DNA from: Sinotaia quadrata
Taxonomy: Eukaryota; Mollusca; Gastropoda; Architaenioglossa; Viviparidae
Reading direction: 5' to 3'
DNA length: 64,000 bases
Assembly (NCBI GenBank): GCA_028829895.1
Contig: CM054179.1
Span: forward strand, 69,959,891-70,023,890
Under the pieces are notes generated by a model, which was not told the DNA's origin, ran no database searches, and was given only the letters and a program-made list of their open reading frames with translations. This document shows positions 23,270-64,000 of the stretch, piece after piece. The position numbers were made by a program, and so were the translations under genes. The first letter of the stretch is position 1. Each line of letters starts with the position of its first letter.

Positions 23270-23310
23270 TGTTTATTACCTTTATTACCTTTATTACCTT
23301 TATTACCTTT
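23270..23310. repeat. (TTTATTACC)n short repeat
   Basis: Four to five 9-bp units. Confidence 0.85.
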
Positions 23311-23564
23311 CATTTTTTTATGTCTGGACGCCAGATCAACAATGCTCATAGTCAACACACAAAACGTAAGCCACGCAACACAACAGTTAAGACAACGGAT
23401 AATGCACTATGTACGTAACAGTCTCTTCCTTTGACTCCTGAAGAAAATTAATTTATTAAAACTTTTTTTTCTGATCGTCCCACTTCGTTCTCCTGTGATC
23501 AGCCGTTTCCAATTCCGTCGAGTATCAAACTCTGTGACACTTTTCACGTAATATGATATTTAGG

Positions 23565-23995
23565 TCACACATTGCAGTTATACTACTGGACTGTTACACT
23601 TTTCACTTAATATTGCAGTTATACTACTGGATTGTGACATTTTTCACTTAATATGATATTTAGGTCACATATTGCTGTTATACAACAGGACTGCGACATT
23701 TTTTCATCTAAAAACATCGTTAGGTCTCATGTTGCACAGTTATACAACACGGCTGAGAGTGATAATTACTGAATTCACTCAGCACATTTACACTATAGAA
23801 CTGAGATATACAGTTATACAATAGTAGTGAGATGTACAGTTATATAATAGTTCTGAGAGATACAGTTATACAATAGGACTGAGAGATACAGTTATACAAT
23901 AGGACTGAGAGATGCAGTTATACAATAGGACAGAGATACAGTTAGTGAATTCACTCAGCACAGTTATACAATAGGACTGAGAGGTACAGTCACTG
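23565..23995. repeat. Degenerate repeats with agttatacaataggactgag
   Basis: Two related families (cacttttcacttaatattgc units, then cagttatacaatag units) upstream of CHS-B. Confidence 0.8.
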
Positions 23996-24074
23996 AATAA
24001 TTTCCGATAACGGTCACAGGACACACAAGTGATCATGTGATTTTGTTTGAGGAAGCTGTTGACAATATTTTCAG

Positions 24075-24119
24075 AAGATGGATTGCCACATCTTTTATAA
24101 CTGTGAAAGAATGTCCAAG
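24075..24119 (+). other. Possible non-coding leader exon of CHS-B
   Basis: A strong donor (cccaag-type, tccaag|gtaagt) closes this segment at 24119, followed by a T-run. Joined to the CHS-B 5' UTR at 25775 it would give only a short upstream frame ending at a stop. Inferred because the CHS-B first coding exon begins at an acceptor and so needs an upstream exon. Weak. Confidence 0.25.
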
Positions 24120-25774
24120 GTAAGTTTTTTTTTAATCATTTAGTCGACCAGGTGAGGTATGTAATTCATTTGTTGATGTGATGTTTCAGAGGGCCAATAA
24201 GTTTCACTGTATGTTTCCTCACTAATAAAGCAGATTGTGATCGGAACAATGTACTCATTTATAGAGTTTCATGAAGGATTTAACGAGACATAAATATTTT
24301 CACTGGAAACATAAGACAATTTGTTATATTCATTTACAGTCGATGTTCGTACTTTAATTTTATTGTACGTTTATGTCAAATTTTTATTTCACAGTAAAAG
24401 AGGCCATACATGTACCATCCAACTTAGAATTTTGATTAAATTTGCCATTAATACTTTTAAAGTTTTAATTCTAAAAATTATTTTTAGCTCATATATTTGT
24501 CTAATGTTAAATATGTGTTTCTTTTAAATAATAAACAAAGAAGACTGTATATTCACTTATGAGTAGTTCTTTCGAAATAAAATAAATAATTTGTAAAATG
24601 CTTCAGTACTGCTTGTTTTAAAAGAAAAAATCATTTTAATTCATGCATCAATAATTATTTTTAGTAATTTTTACAAACAAAAAAATATGTATCAGGTACT
24701 GATAAAACTGAAATTATACGCTAACTTATCTCCTCGAAAACGATAAAGTTACGCAAATGTTAAGTGGTTTAGAAATAATTTGTCAAAGGGATGTAACAAT
24801 TTTAATATTACACATATATTTGAACAGTTATCTCCCATATTAAACTATTATTATTATTATTATTATAAATTGTCAGGGAATTGTCAAAAATAAGTAATTA
24901 TTTAATATATATGTCTTCTTGCATTAGTATACCTTTATATTATTATGGCCTTAAAGACTTATATCAATCTCACTTTGCTGATTGTTTTATCTGGCTTTTC
25001 CCACTTGTTTTTCAAACGCTAAGGGAGAGAAGTATGTTATGGAAGGAACAATGAGCCTGGATTTCGTGAGAGCTGGTGTATGGTTAATTTTTTTTTTAGG
25101 CACAATTTTGTCGGGAAGCGGTCAACCTTCTCCTCTGCTAGAGAATGAAGTTTTATCTTCTGCGTAACTGATTATTCCGATCATGCGCCATTTTTTATGA
25201 AGGTGAAAAGCGCCAGAGTTGTGAGCCCCTGAATTATGGCCTTTCTTTATGATAATGAAATTCGTCAGTTATGGGGATTTTTATAGTGATGAAGCACGTC
25301 GAAAGATTGATAATGGGACTTGGTTGGACGGTTACGTCATTGATATTTATTGTAGTCTGATAATGATATGCACTTTGCTTTCAATGTTTGTTTACTCGAT
25401 TTACATTTTTTAATAAAAAAATATTATATTCCTTCTTCTTCACCTACTCAAGTTTTGAAACACATTTTGAATATATTTTATATAATACGTAAAATATTCT
25501 TATAATTATGTGTTTAATTTGAATTATACATAACTGATACGCGTTAACAAATGTCTGATGTTGTACAAGTTTATCTTCGATGTAAGCCATAGCCTGATAT
25601 AAATGAGCTTAGCTTATATAAATAAGCCATAGCCTGATATAAATAAGCTTAGCTTATATAAATAAGCCATAGCCTGATATAAATAAGTTTAGCTAGTCTT
25701 AATTTGCAATGATGAAACTCTTCGTGTTTGCTTTCAATTTTAGCTTATTATATGTATTTTTATTCTCTTAACAG
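24120..25774. other. Upstream region / leader intron of CHS-B
   Basis: AT-rich sequence. A ~42-bp repeat with agccatagcctgatataaat occurs three times at 25585-25690. No promoter could be recognised with confidence. Confidence 0.5.
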
Positions 25775-25814
25775 TGGCGGGCTGGTGAACACTGAGCCCT
25801 GCACCACGTAAACA

Positions 25815-56868
<31,054 letters not shown>

Positions 56869-57525
56869 CCTTTATAAGAACATGTGACTGGTCATACGTG
56901 ACAGCATCTTGTTTAGATCTTGATGCTTAGTTCGAAACATTTACCAATCACGCAAGAAAGCATCTCTTTGAAAACATCCTACCACTATTGTGAGACCTTG
57001 TCTGGACAAAGATTGATCGTCATTTCCTAATGTCCATTTCCAAAGTTCGTTGATTTCGCGGACGGTTTCACTAAAGACTCTTTCATGTATGCAGCGGACT
57101 CCTTGTTGTATCTGATGGTTGCTAGACATTTTGGTACAGTTACAACGTTTGTTATACTTAATGAGTCTGACTATTACTACAGTAATTGCTACAATGACAA
57201 CATTTATCGGCTTTAAATAAATAAATGTGTTTTATACTGAAATTTATCTCATAGCCTATTCCATATCTCTTATCATCTGTGATAGTAGACTCAGTTATAT
57301 TAACATTATTTATAACACAGGGGATCAGAGTAGGTTACAGAGACAAATGTATGTGTTGACTAAGTATTTCAGTGCATTACATTGTTATCTGTCTCTTCGA
57401 TCATTTCATCATTCTCCATCTCTCCGTCCATTATCTACCTCTTCGTCCATATCAACATTATCCATCTCTTCGTCCATTTCATTTCTTATTTCTTATTTCA
57501 GAAAAAACAGTTTCATATAATTTCT
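56869..57525. other. Region 3' of CHS-B
   Basis: Probable 3' UTR up to the AATAAA at 57216. A loose tctcttcgtccat repeat lies at 57390-57480. Confidence 0.5.
57216..57225 (+). promoter_or_regulatory. Candidate polyadenylation signal of CHS-B
   Basis: Two overlapping AATAAA hexamers about 350 bp after the stop, followed by a tgtgtttt stretch. Confidence 0.5.
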
Positions 57526-57529
57526 ATTA

Positions 57530-57785
57530 CATACTTCAGACACATGTTCCAAACAATAATACTATGTACAGTGTTATCTCGAATGAATAGACATACTTCA
57601 GACACATGTCCCAAACAATAATACTATGTACAATGTTATCTCGAATGAATAGACATACTTCAGACACATGTCCCAAACAATAATACTATGTACAGTGTTA
57701 TCTCGAATGAATAGACATACTTCAGACACATGTCCCAAACAATAATACTATGTACAGTGTTATCTCGAATGAATAGACATACTCG
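57530..57785. repeat. ~62-bp minisatellite, 4 copies
   Basis: Units of cagacacatgtcccaaacaa and atgaatagacatactt, nearly identical. Confidence 0.95.
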
Positions 57786-58000
57786 TGGACAGATGTACCT
57801 TGGCTTTAAAGGCCTAAGTGGATTGGATTTAAAAGAGTCCAAATTAACTTGACCGTAATTAAGATATACCTTTTCCTGTGTGGACGTTATCTCTATTATA
57901 CTGTAAGTGGGATTGAAATTAAGAAAGATATACCTTTACTGGTACAGGCATTACCTTGAATATATTTTTGAATACATATTAAGTTTGTATATGTATATGC

Positions 58001-58137
<137 letters not shown>

Positions 58138-58216
58138 AGATTGCGTGCTTGTGAACAATTGTTAATCACTGAAACAATAAAATACATAAAATAGTATTTT
58201 TTTATATATGCCAACA

Positions 58217-58217
<1 letters not shown>

Positions 58218-58274
<57 letters not shown>
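58218..58274. repeat. (CA)n microsatellite
   Basis: About 28 perfect units, 80 bp from the GATA tract. Confidence 0.97.
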
Positions 58275-58275
<1 letters not shown>

Positions 58276-58790
58276 CAATCAAGCGTTTATAATACATGTA
58301 AAGAGTTTTATTAATATGGCAGTTATAAGGGAGCTAACCTTTGCATCCACAAGGTAAAAATGAAGTTGCCTCCTATAGACTTCAGTCTCGGCAACTATCG
58401 TTCTTGTCTGTCTATCCGGGACTCTATCCAGACGGAGCTCGGATTATTGTTCAGTTTTAGCTCTTAGTCAAGGACCTGATTGTCTGAACGCCTCATTGTT
58501 TATTATATTTAATTACTTTTAAAAATTTTATTGACTCTTTTTTCTTTTCGTAATTTGAGCAATTCGTGCTTAATTGTGGCGAAGTGACTTGGCAAATTAC
58601 ATAATTAAAAAAAAAAAGAAATCAATAAATGTATTTCTTTAAAAGCTGCGTATCCATCATGAGAGGGTAAGGTCCATGGTAACAGTGGATCTGAGGTTCT
58701 GTCTTCTGTCGCCGATACGGACCAGTATTAAATTTATAAATAATGCAATCTAACCGTTATGGACTTGCACACAACTTCTTTCGTCCTGTT
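58275..58790. other. Intergenic, nothing recognised
   Basis: No gene or tandem repeat seen. Confidence 0.5.
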
Positions 58791-58794
58791 AATA

Positions 58795-58980
58795 TTTACT
58801 TAGTGTAAGAGTATTATTAGCGATGTTCTGAATTTTAATGCATACTTAATGTAAGAGTATTATTAACGATGTTCTGAATTTTAATGCAAATTTAATGTAA
58901 GATTATTATTAGCGATGTTGTGAATTTTAATGCATACTTAATGTAAGTGTATTATTAGCGATGTTCTGAATTTTAATATC
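58795..58980. repeat. ~58-bp tandem repeat, 4 copies
   Basis: Units of cttaatgtaagagtattatt then agcgatgttctgaattttaa. Confidence 0.92.
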
Positions 58981-59889
58981 GCGATCATTAAAATTATTTA
59001 TTCTACATCTATATATAACAGACGTCTTCCATATAAAATAAATGACGTGTTACTTGAAATAAAGAGAGAGTTTTTTTTTTCCTAAGTTTCTCTTAAACCT
59101 TAAGCACTTTTATCAGTTCTGTAATGACTTGATTGCAGTTATGAGAGAAGAAATAAGTCAAGCCAGTAAACATTTGATGAATTGAACTGTTGGTGTGAGA
59201 GAAAGAACAGGAAATACACCTAAGAAAAGCAGTACTGCGTCATTCTCTTTATTTTTGTAAAACAAATTATTGTTACTTGTGGTGTATGAAACAAGTATAC
59301 AGTCTTAATAAATTTGCTTTATCAAATTGTGTTATAGTTATGTATGAAACTTTATATTTGTGTACACGTACTAATGCTGTTACAACATCTTAATAAATTT
59401 ACTGTGAAATATTGCTAAGAGAACCAACATCATTAAACTTCCTAAGAACGCCAAAACCGTTTCAAGATCCTGCAAGTTCATGTAGTATAAACTGAGGTTT
59501 TTTTTTAAAGTTCAGACATCTATGGATTCTAGGCACAGTTTTGATTGTGGATTATCACCTTCTTTCTTTTCTTTTTCATTTTTTCGTGGGTGAAGGTGGC
59601 ATATATTCATTGTCAGAATTTTGACATTTGCGACAGTTTGTTTCATGTTTAAAATGAATTATCAGTATTTTTAATTTGCTACTCTCTTTCAATTCTTTAT
59701 CAGATACATCATTTGACAGCTATGGAGTTGCATTTTATCACTAAAAGAATATTACTTATTTCTAATGAGAGCCATTATGCTAACAAGCTTCTGTAAAACA
59801 AAATCAATTCAATAAGAAATTATATAATACATTACAAGATAATTATTATTTTCTATGAAAACCCTTCTTTAAACATTTATAAAACAATC

Positions 59890-60260
59890 TCCATCAAATG
59901 TCAGTGACACGTAACGTTAGTTGGAGTACTCTAAGCAAACACTTATAGACACGTTCCATCAAATGTCAGTGACAGAACGTTACATGGAGTACTTTAAACA
60001 AACACTTATAGACACGTTCCATCAAATGTCAGTGACAGAACGTTACATGGAGTACTTTAAACAAACACTTATAGACACGTTCCATCAAATGTCAGTGACA
60101 GAACGTTACATGGAGTACTTTAAGCAAACACTTATAGACACGTTCTATCAAATGTCAGTGACAGAACGTTACATGGAATACTTTAAGCAAACACTTATAG
60201 ACATGTTCCATCAATGTCAGTGACACGTTACGTTAGTTGGAGTACTTTAAGCAAACATTT
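59890..60260. repeat. 63-bp minisatellite, 5-6 copies
   Basis: Units of gtactttaaacaaacactta, tagacacgttccatcaaatg and acagaacgttacatgga. The period is 21 codons, which makes a false open frame. Confidence 0.95.
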
Positions 60261-60589
60261 ATAGGACCTACTCCATCAAATGTTACGTTAAGTTATTTGG
60301 ATTACTTTGATGAGAGCGATTCTTTATCAAACGTCTATAAAAAAAAAATTATAAAAAAAAAACCATTCTTGTAACATGCACTTGTAAGACAACATCCGTC
60401 TAGTTATAACTGACGTAATATTTTACAACTGTTATTATCGTTCCCGTTGAGAGTCACAGTTTTTTTTAAAAACAAACATTTGGATGTCCAACTTCATTTA
60501 GCGTCAGGGTGTGATACGAAGACCTGTAGGAAATAAAATGCACATGAAAGAGAGTGGGTTATGAATATTATCTGCAAGCACTAAGAACA

Positions 60590-60755
60590 GGGGCTGACTG
60601 TGTGATGACCGTATTTTAGATGTGTAATGGCTATAAAGGAATGGTTAGTCTCGTATTCATTTACAGTCCAGGGGTTGACTGTGTGATGACCGTATTTTAG
60701 ATGTGTAATGACTATAAAGGAATGGTTAGTCTCGTATTCATTTACAGTCCCTGAC
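60590..60755. repeat. ~80-bp duplication
   Basis: Two near-identical copies of ctgactgtgtgatgaccgta to cgtattcatttacagtcc. Confidence 0.93.
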
Positions 60756-60779
60756 TTTTCACGAGTTTTGTAGGTATTT

Positions 60780-61280
60780 GAATCGATTTTTGCTGTCGTA
60801 TGAATTGATTTCTTGCGGGTATATAATTTGCTTCTTGAATTTTTGGTAAATTGACTTCTTGCAGCTATATGGATTGGCACTTTGCATTTATATGAATTGT
60901 ATTCTTTTAGTTGTAGGGTTCGACTTCTTGCGGTTGTATAAATGTATTGACTTCTTGCAGCTGCTTGTTTTGATTTTATTGCAGATATTGGGAAGTGCAT
61001 CTTGCAGCTATAGTATTGACTACTTCCTTTATGAAGTGACGTCTTAACTTTATGAAGTGACGTCTTAACTTTATGTGAACTGACTTCTTGCAGCTATAGA
61101 ATTGACTTATTCATGTGAACTGACTTATTGCAGCTATAGAATTGACTTATTTCTTTATGTGAACTGACTTCTTGCAGCTATAGAATTGACTTATTCATGT
61201 GAACTGACTTATTGCAGCTATAGAATTGACTTATTCCTTTATAAATTGATGTCTTAACTTTATGTGAACTGACTTCTTGC
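60780..61280. repeat. Degenerate repeats of the gacttcttgcagctatagaa type
   Basis: Many units with ttgcagctat; each mimics an acceptor but no exon follows. Confidence 0.85.
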
Positions 61281-61479
61281 AGTAGGGATTGATGTGTAAT
61301 CCTGTACGGCAGATTGATTTCTTGTAAATGTATGGATTGACATCTTGCAGCTCTATGAATTTATTTGCTATGGTTTAATGAATTAATTTCTAGCAGTTTT
61401 ATGGATTGTGCAAACATGCTTTTGAAATGAATTCTTATTATTGAAGAGCTTTAAATAGTTATGATATCCTTCATTGTAT

Positions 61480-62095
61480 TATTCATTCAAAGTCCTGCAG
61501 GCAAGCTGTCGTGCATTTGGTCCATGGGACTGTCTTTGGACTGTGGGTCGTTCCACTCTGGCGTTGCTCAATGGCTCCATGCTCAATGAATTCAACAACC
61601 AAGATAATGTGGTTCCATTCTGGCATTGCTTTACGGCTCAGCACTTGTAGAATACAACATCTCAGATAAAGTACCAATCTTCCAGTAAAATGCACATGGG
61701 GTAAGAATTCCTCCTCATGTGCTCTCTGACAGAACACTCTTACTTACATGGTCATCATGCATTTAAATATCATAGGTGAAGTATGACAAATTTCAATAGA
61801 GTTAATGTTAAGAGATAAACATGAATATAAGATTAGTTACGCAAGCAAAACCCACATACCTTTGGCAGTAATATATACAGAGGATAGTTTCCTGCTGTTG
61901 ATAACTGGCAATAAGAGTTGTTGCTATGGGAACACCTTATTAAGTAGGGAGCCAAACATGTGTTGCCTCTACTGTCAATTTGCATTGGACAGCTGAATAC
62001 AGGTAGATTTATGGCACATTCATTTGTATGCAGTTGAGCTGCGCTTCCATTGGTTAGTTCAGTGAGTAGAAACTCAGACATTTTTCTAGCCTGGG
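61480..62095 (-). mobile_element. Dispersed repeat A, reverse copy
   Basis: Reverse strand matches 39410-39620 (tatcaacagcaggaaa, tcctctgtatat, ccagaatggaac-type strings), with insertions. The frames in it are broken and of unknown nature. Confidence 0.62.
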
Positions 62096-62589
62096 AATAA
62101 GATAAGAGTCAGACAGTCTAGAATGAGGTTTGCCTGCAGTCTAGTTTTAGAGGAGGGTGGGTGGGTGGGCTACATAAGCCGTTATGTGACACATTACACA
62201 TGCTGTATTTCGTTACATTATTTATCTCTGGAGAAAGAAAATTAGTTCTTTTTAAACACTGAAGTATTCAAAAGAATATAGACTCATTCCTAATGAAGTT
62301 CCTTATATAGTCTTTGTGGATCCAGTGTACTGTATATCCACCTTAATCAAGTGAATATTGTATTTAATTACATCCTATTAATTTAATTTAGTAAATGTAG
62401 TTTGAGGTATGTCACTGATTGGATTCAAGCAATTAGTTCCACCTCAAATGTGGATGTCCACTACAATCAAATATTGTTTTGGAGATATGCACTGAGTGAT
62501 ATTTTGAACCTCCTAACATATGCAAAAGTTGGTTTTTTTATTGCATAGTAATATTCAATATAAAAAGTTTTTAACATTACCTGTCTCTT

Positions 62590-62795
62590 TATTTGTCTTC
62601 TTATCAATATTGTTAATCATATATTCCTATTGAACCCTTTCCCATATTATTGTTACCGTCTTCTGATCAATATTGTTAATCATATATTCCTATTGAACCC
62701 TTTCCCATATTATTGTTACTGTCTTCTGATCTATGGTGCCTATCATATATTCCTACAGAACCCTTTCCCATATTATTGTTAAACTGTCTTCTGAT
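62590..62795. repeat. ~70-bp tandem repeat, 3 copies
   Basis: Units share atcatatattcctattgaac and cctttcccatattattgtta. Confidence 0.92.
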
Positions 62796-62871
62796 CTTTG
62801 CTATCGTAAATGGGGGTGACACACACAGTTAAAGCTACTACTCATACACATTAACTTATTAACTTTCTTAC

Positions 62872-63070
62872 CCAAGGTGCAACTCTCGGCCATTGAGACT
62901 CCTTAAAGCGTATCTTCTAGTTGTGAATTAATTCCGACAGTGCAGCTCTCGGCCATTGAGACTTCTTAAAGCGTATCTTCTAGTTATGAAGTAATTCCGA
63001 CAGTGCAGCTCTCGGCCATTGAGACTTCTTAAGGCGTATCTTCTAGTTGTGAAGTAATTCCGACAGGTAG
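62872..63070. repeat. 62-bp tandem repeat, 3 copies
   Basis: Units of gtgcagctctcggccattga, gacttcttaaagcgtatctt and ctagttgtgaagtaattccg. Confidence 0.95.
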
Positions 63071-63700
63071 CGACTATGACACTCGCGATGTTGAGTCCAA
63101 TTAGAAGTGTGTATGTATTTCGCAATCTTGCATTTTGATTCACCTTACAGCACGAATTACTTTCTGACTCTAGATATTGAATTTTGTTTTTTCTTTATTT
63201 TGTCCTTGTTTTTGTGATATTTTGCAAAGTCAACTGGCAAATTGGCAATCATGACAGTGATACAAATTACTGTTTCTAATCGTCTGTAGACAAAAGTTGA
63301 CAGGTGTAAAGACAAAATAGACAAGTGACTTATAGTACAGTAAATTTAAATATAAATAACATAGTAATTGTACAATTTGCATTTGGCTCTGTAACTACTC
63401 CAGCAAATATATATTTTTTTCATTATAGCCACAACAACAAACGAAAATCACCAAGCAAATTTATAATTTTAAATAAATAAATACATATATATATATTCCC
63501 AAAGAAAATTCATAATTTGTATATATTCTTCAAGTGTGCTGCAATTTCATAATGGCAGAACTAGGTTAATGTCATAAATTCCATCGGAAAATAAACAGTA
63601 CATATTTTTAATATAAGTATATATTGTGCATGCTTTGAATGCTGATCTTTAAACCTCATTATGTATAGATAGTTTTACATTTAGTTTTAATGACTAGTCA
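63071..63700. other. Intergenic, nothing recognised
   Basis: AT-rich; no gene seen. Confidence 0.5.
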
Positions 63701-63860
63701 TACATTTCTGTACAGATAGTTTTACATTTAGTCTGCATCACTGTTTTAATAACAAAGAAATGCTAAACTATAGTCTGCATCACTGTTTTAATAACCAAGA
63801 AATGCTAAACTATAGTCTGCATCACTGTTTTAATAACAAAGAAACGTTTTCAATGAGAAA
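63700..63860. repeat. ~43-bp tandem repeat, 3 copies
   Basis: Units of tagtctgcatcactgtttta then ataacaaagaaatgctaaac. Confidence 0.93.
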
Positions 63861-64000
63861 GTACACTTTAATAAAAAAGAAACGTTATTAATGAAAAATA
63901 ATTCAAAAAGATTGAACAAAACCTATGTCTTTTTTGGATCCAGCACAATAAAACTGTCATAAATCCGTCAAAAAATCTTAGAAAATTTGTTGTTGCCCAG

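Noticed and set aside
24982..25167. 61-codon frame with a signal-peptide-like segment upstream of CHS-B
   Set aside because: Too short, no homology recognised, no splice or polyA context.
59921..60223. 100-codon plus-strand frame with 21-residue repeats
   Set aside because: Product of the 63-bp minisatellite; no splice or start support.

Overview
This is nuclear DNA from an invertebrate animal, most likely a mollusc and perhaps a gastropod. It is AT-rich and intron-rich, packed with micro- and minisatellites, and carries decayed LINE and Ty3/Gypsy fragments. The mollusc guess rests on the chitin synthase type and the genome texture, not on any search.

The window holds two tandem, same-strand paralogues of a family-2 processive glycosyltransferase, a type II chitin synthase. 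CHS-A is cut by the left edge. Seventeen exons are visible (407-20301), coding for the last 808 residues, from just before the catalytic DAD motif to the stop. CHS-B looks complete: 22 coding exons between 25815 and 56868, joining without a stop into a 1605-residue protein. Both were assembled by hand from splice sites, and exon phases agree between the paralogues at every shared junction. The protein order is: disordered cytosolic N-terminus, N-terminal membrane helices, GT2 catalytic core (CTTMYRE, DAD, EDRWL, QRRRW), a membrane block ending in S/TWGTRE, a variable linker, two SAM-like domains, a conserved C-terminal segment, two last membrane helices and a short tail. No myosin motor is present in CHS-B; an in-frame stop lies just before its ATG.

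Layout: 1-20301 is CHS-A, whose first visible intron holds a minus-strand LINE remnant. 20302-25774 is intergenic, with minisatellites, a MITE-like palindrome and a possible leader exon. 25775-56868 is CHS-B, with LINE pieces and nested dispersed repeats in the introns around 38.8-40.4 kb and 54.2-55.0 kb. 56869-64000 is downstream DNA with no convincing gene.

The most unusual signal is that many tandem repeats straddle exon-intron junctions, so whole splice acceptors or donors are copied two to seven times. Most copies would introduce a stop or frameshift. Two would stay in frame and open: a 42-bp acceptor array before 6022 and an 84-bp duplication before 53911. These could create length isoforms of a membrane enzyme. 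An almost identical QRRRW exon plus upstream 50-bp array in both genes suggests recent gene conversion. No tRNA, rRNA or CRISPR array was seen.
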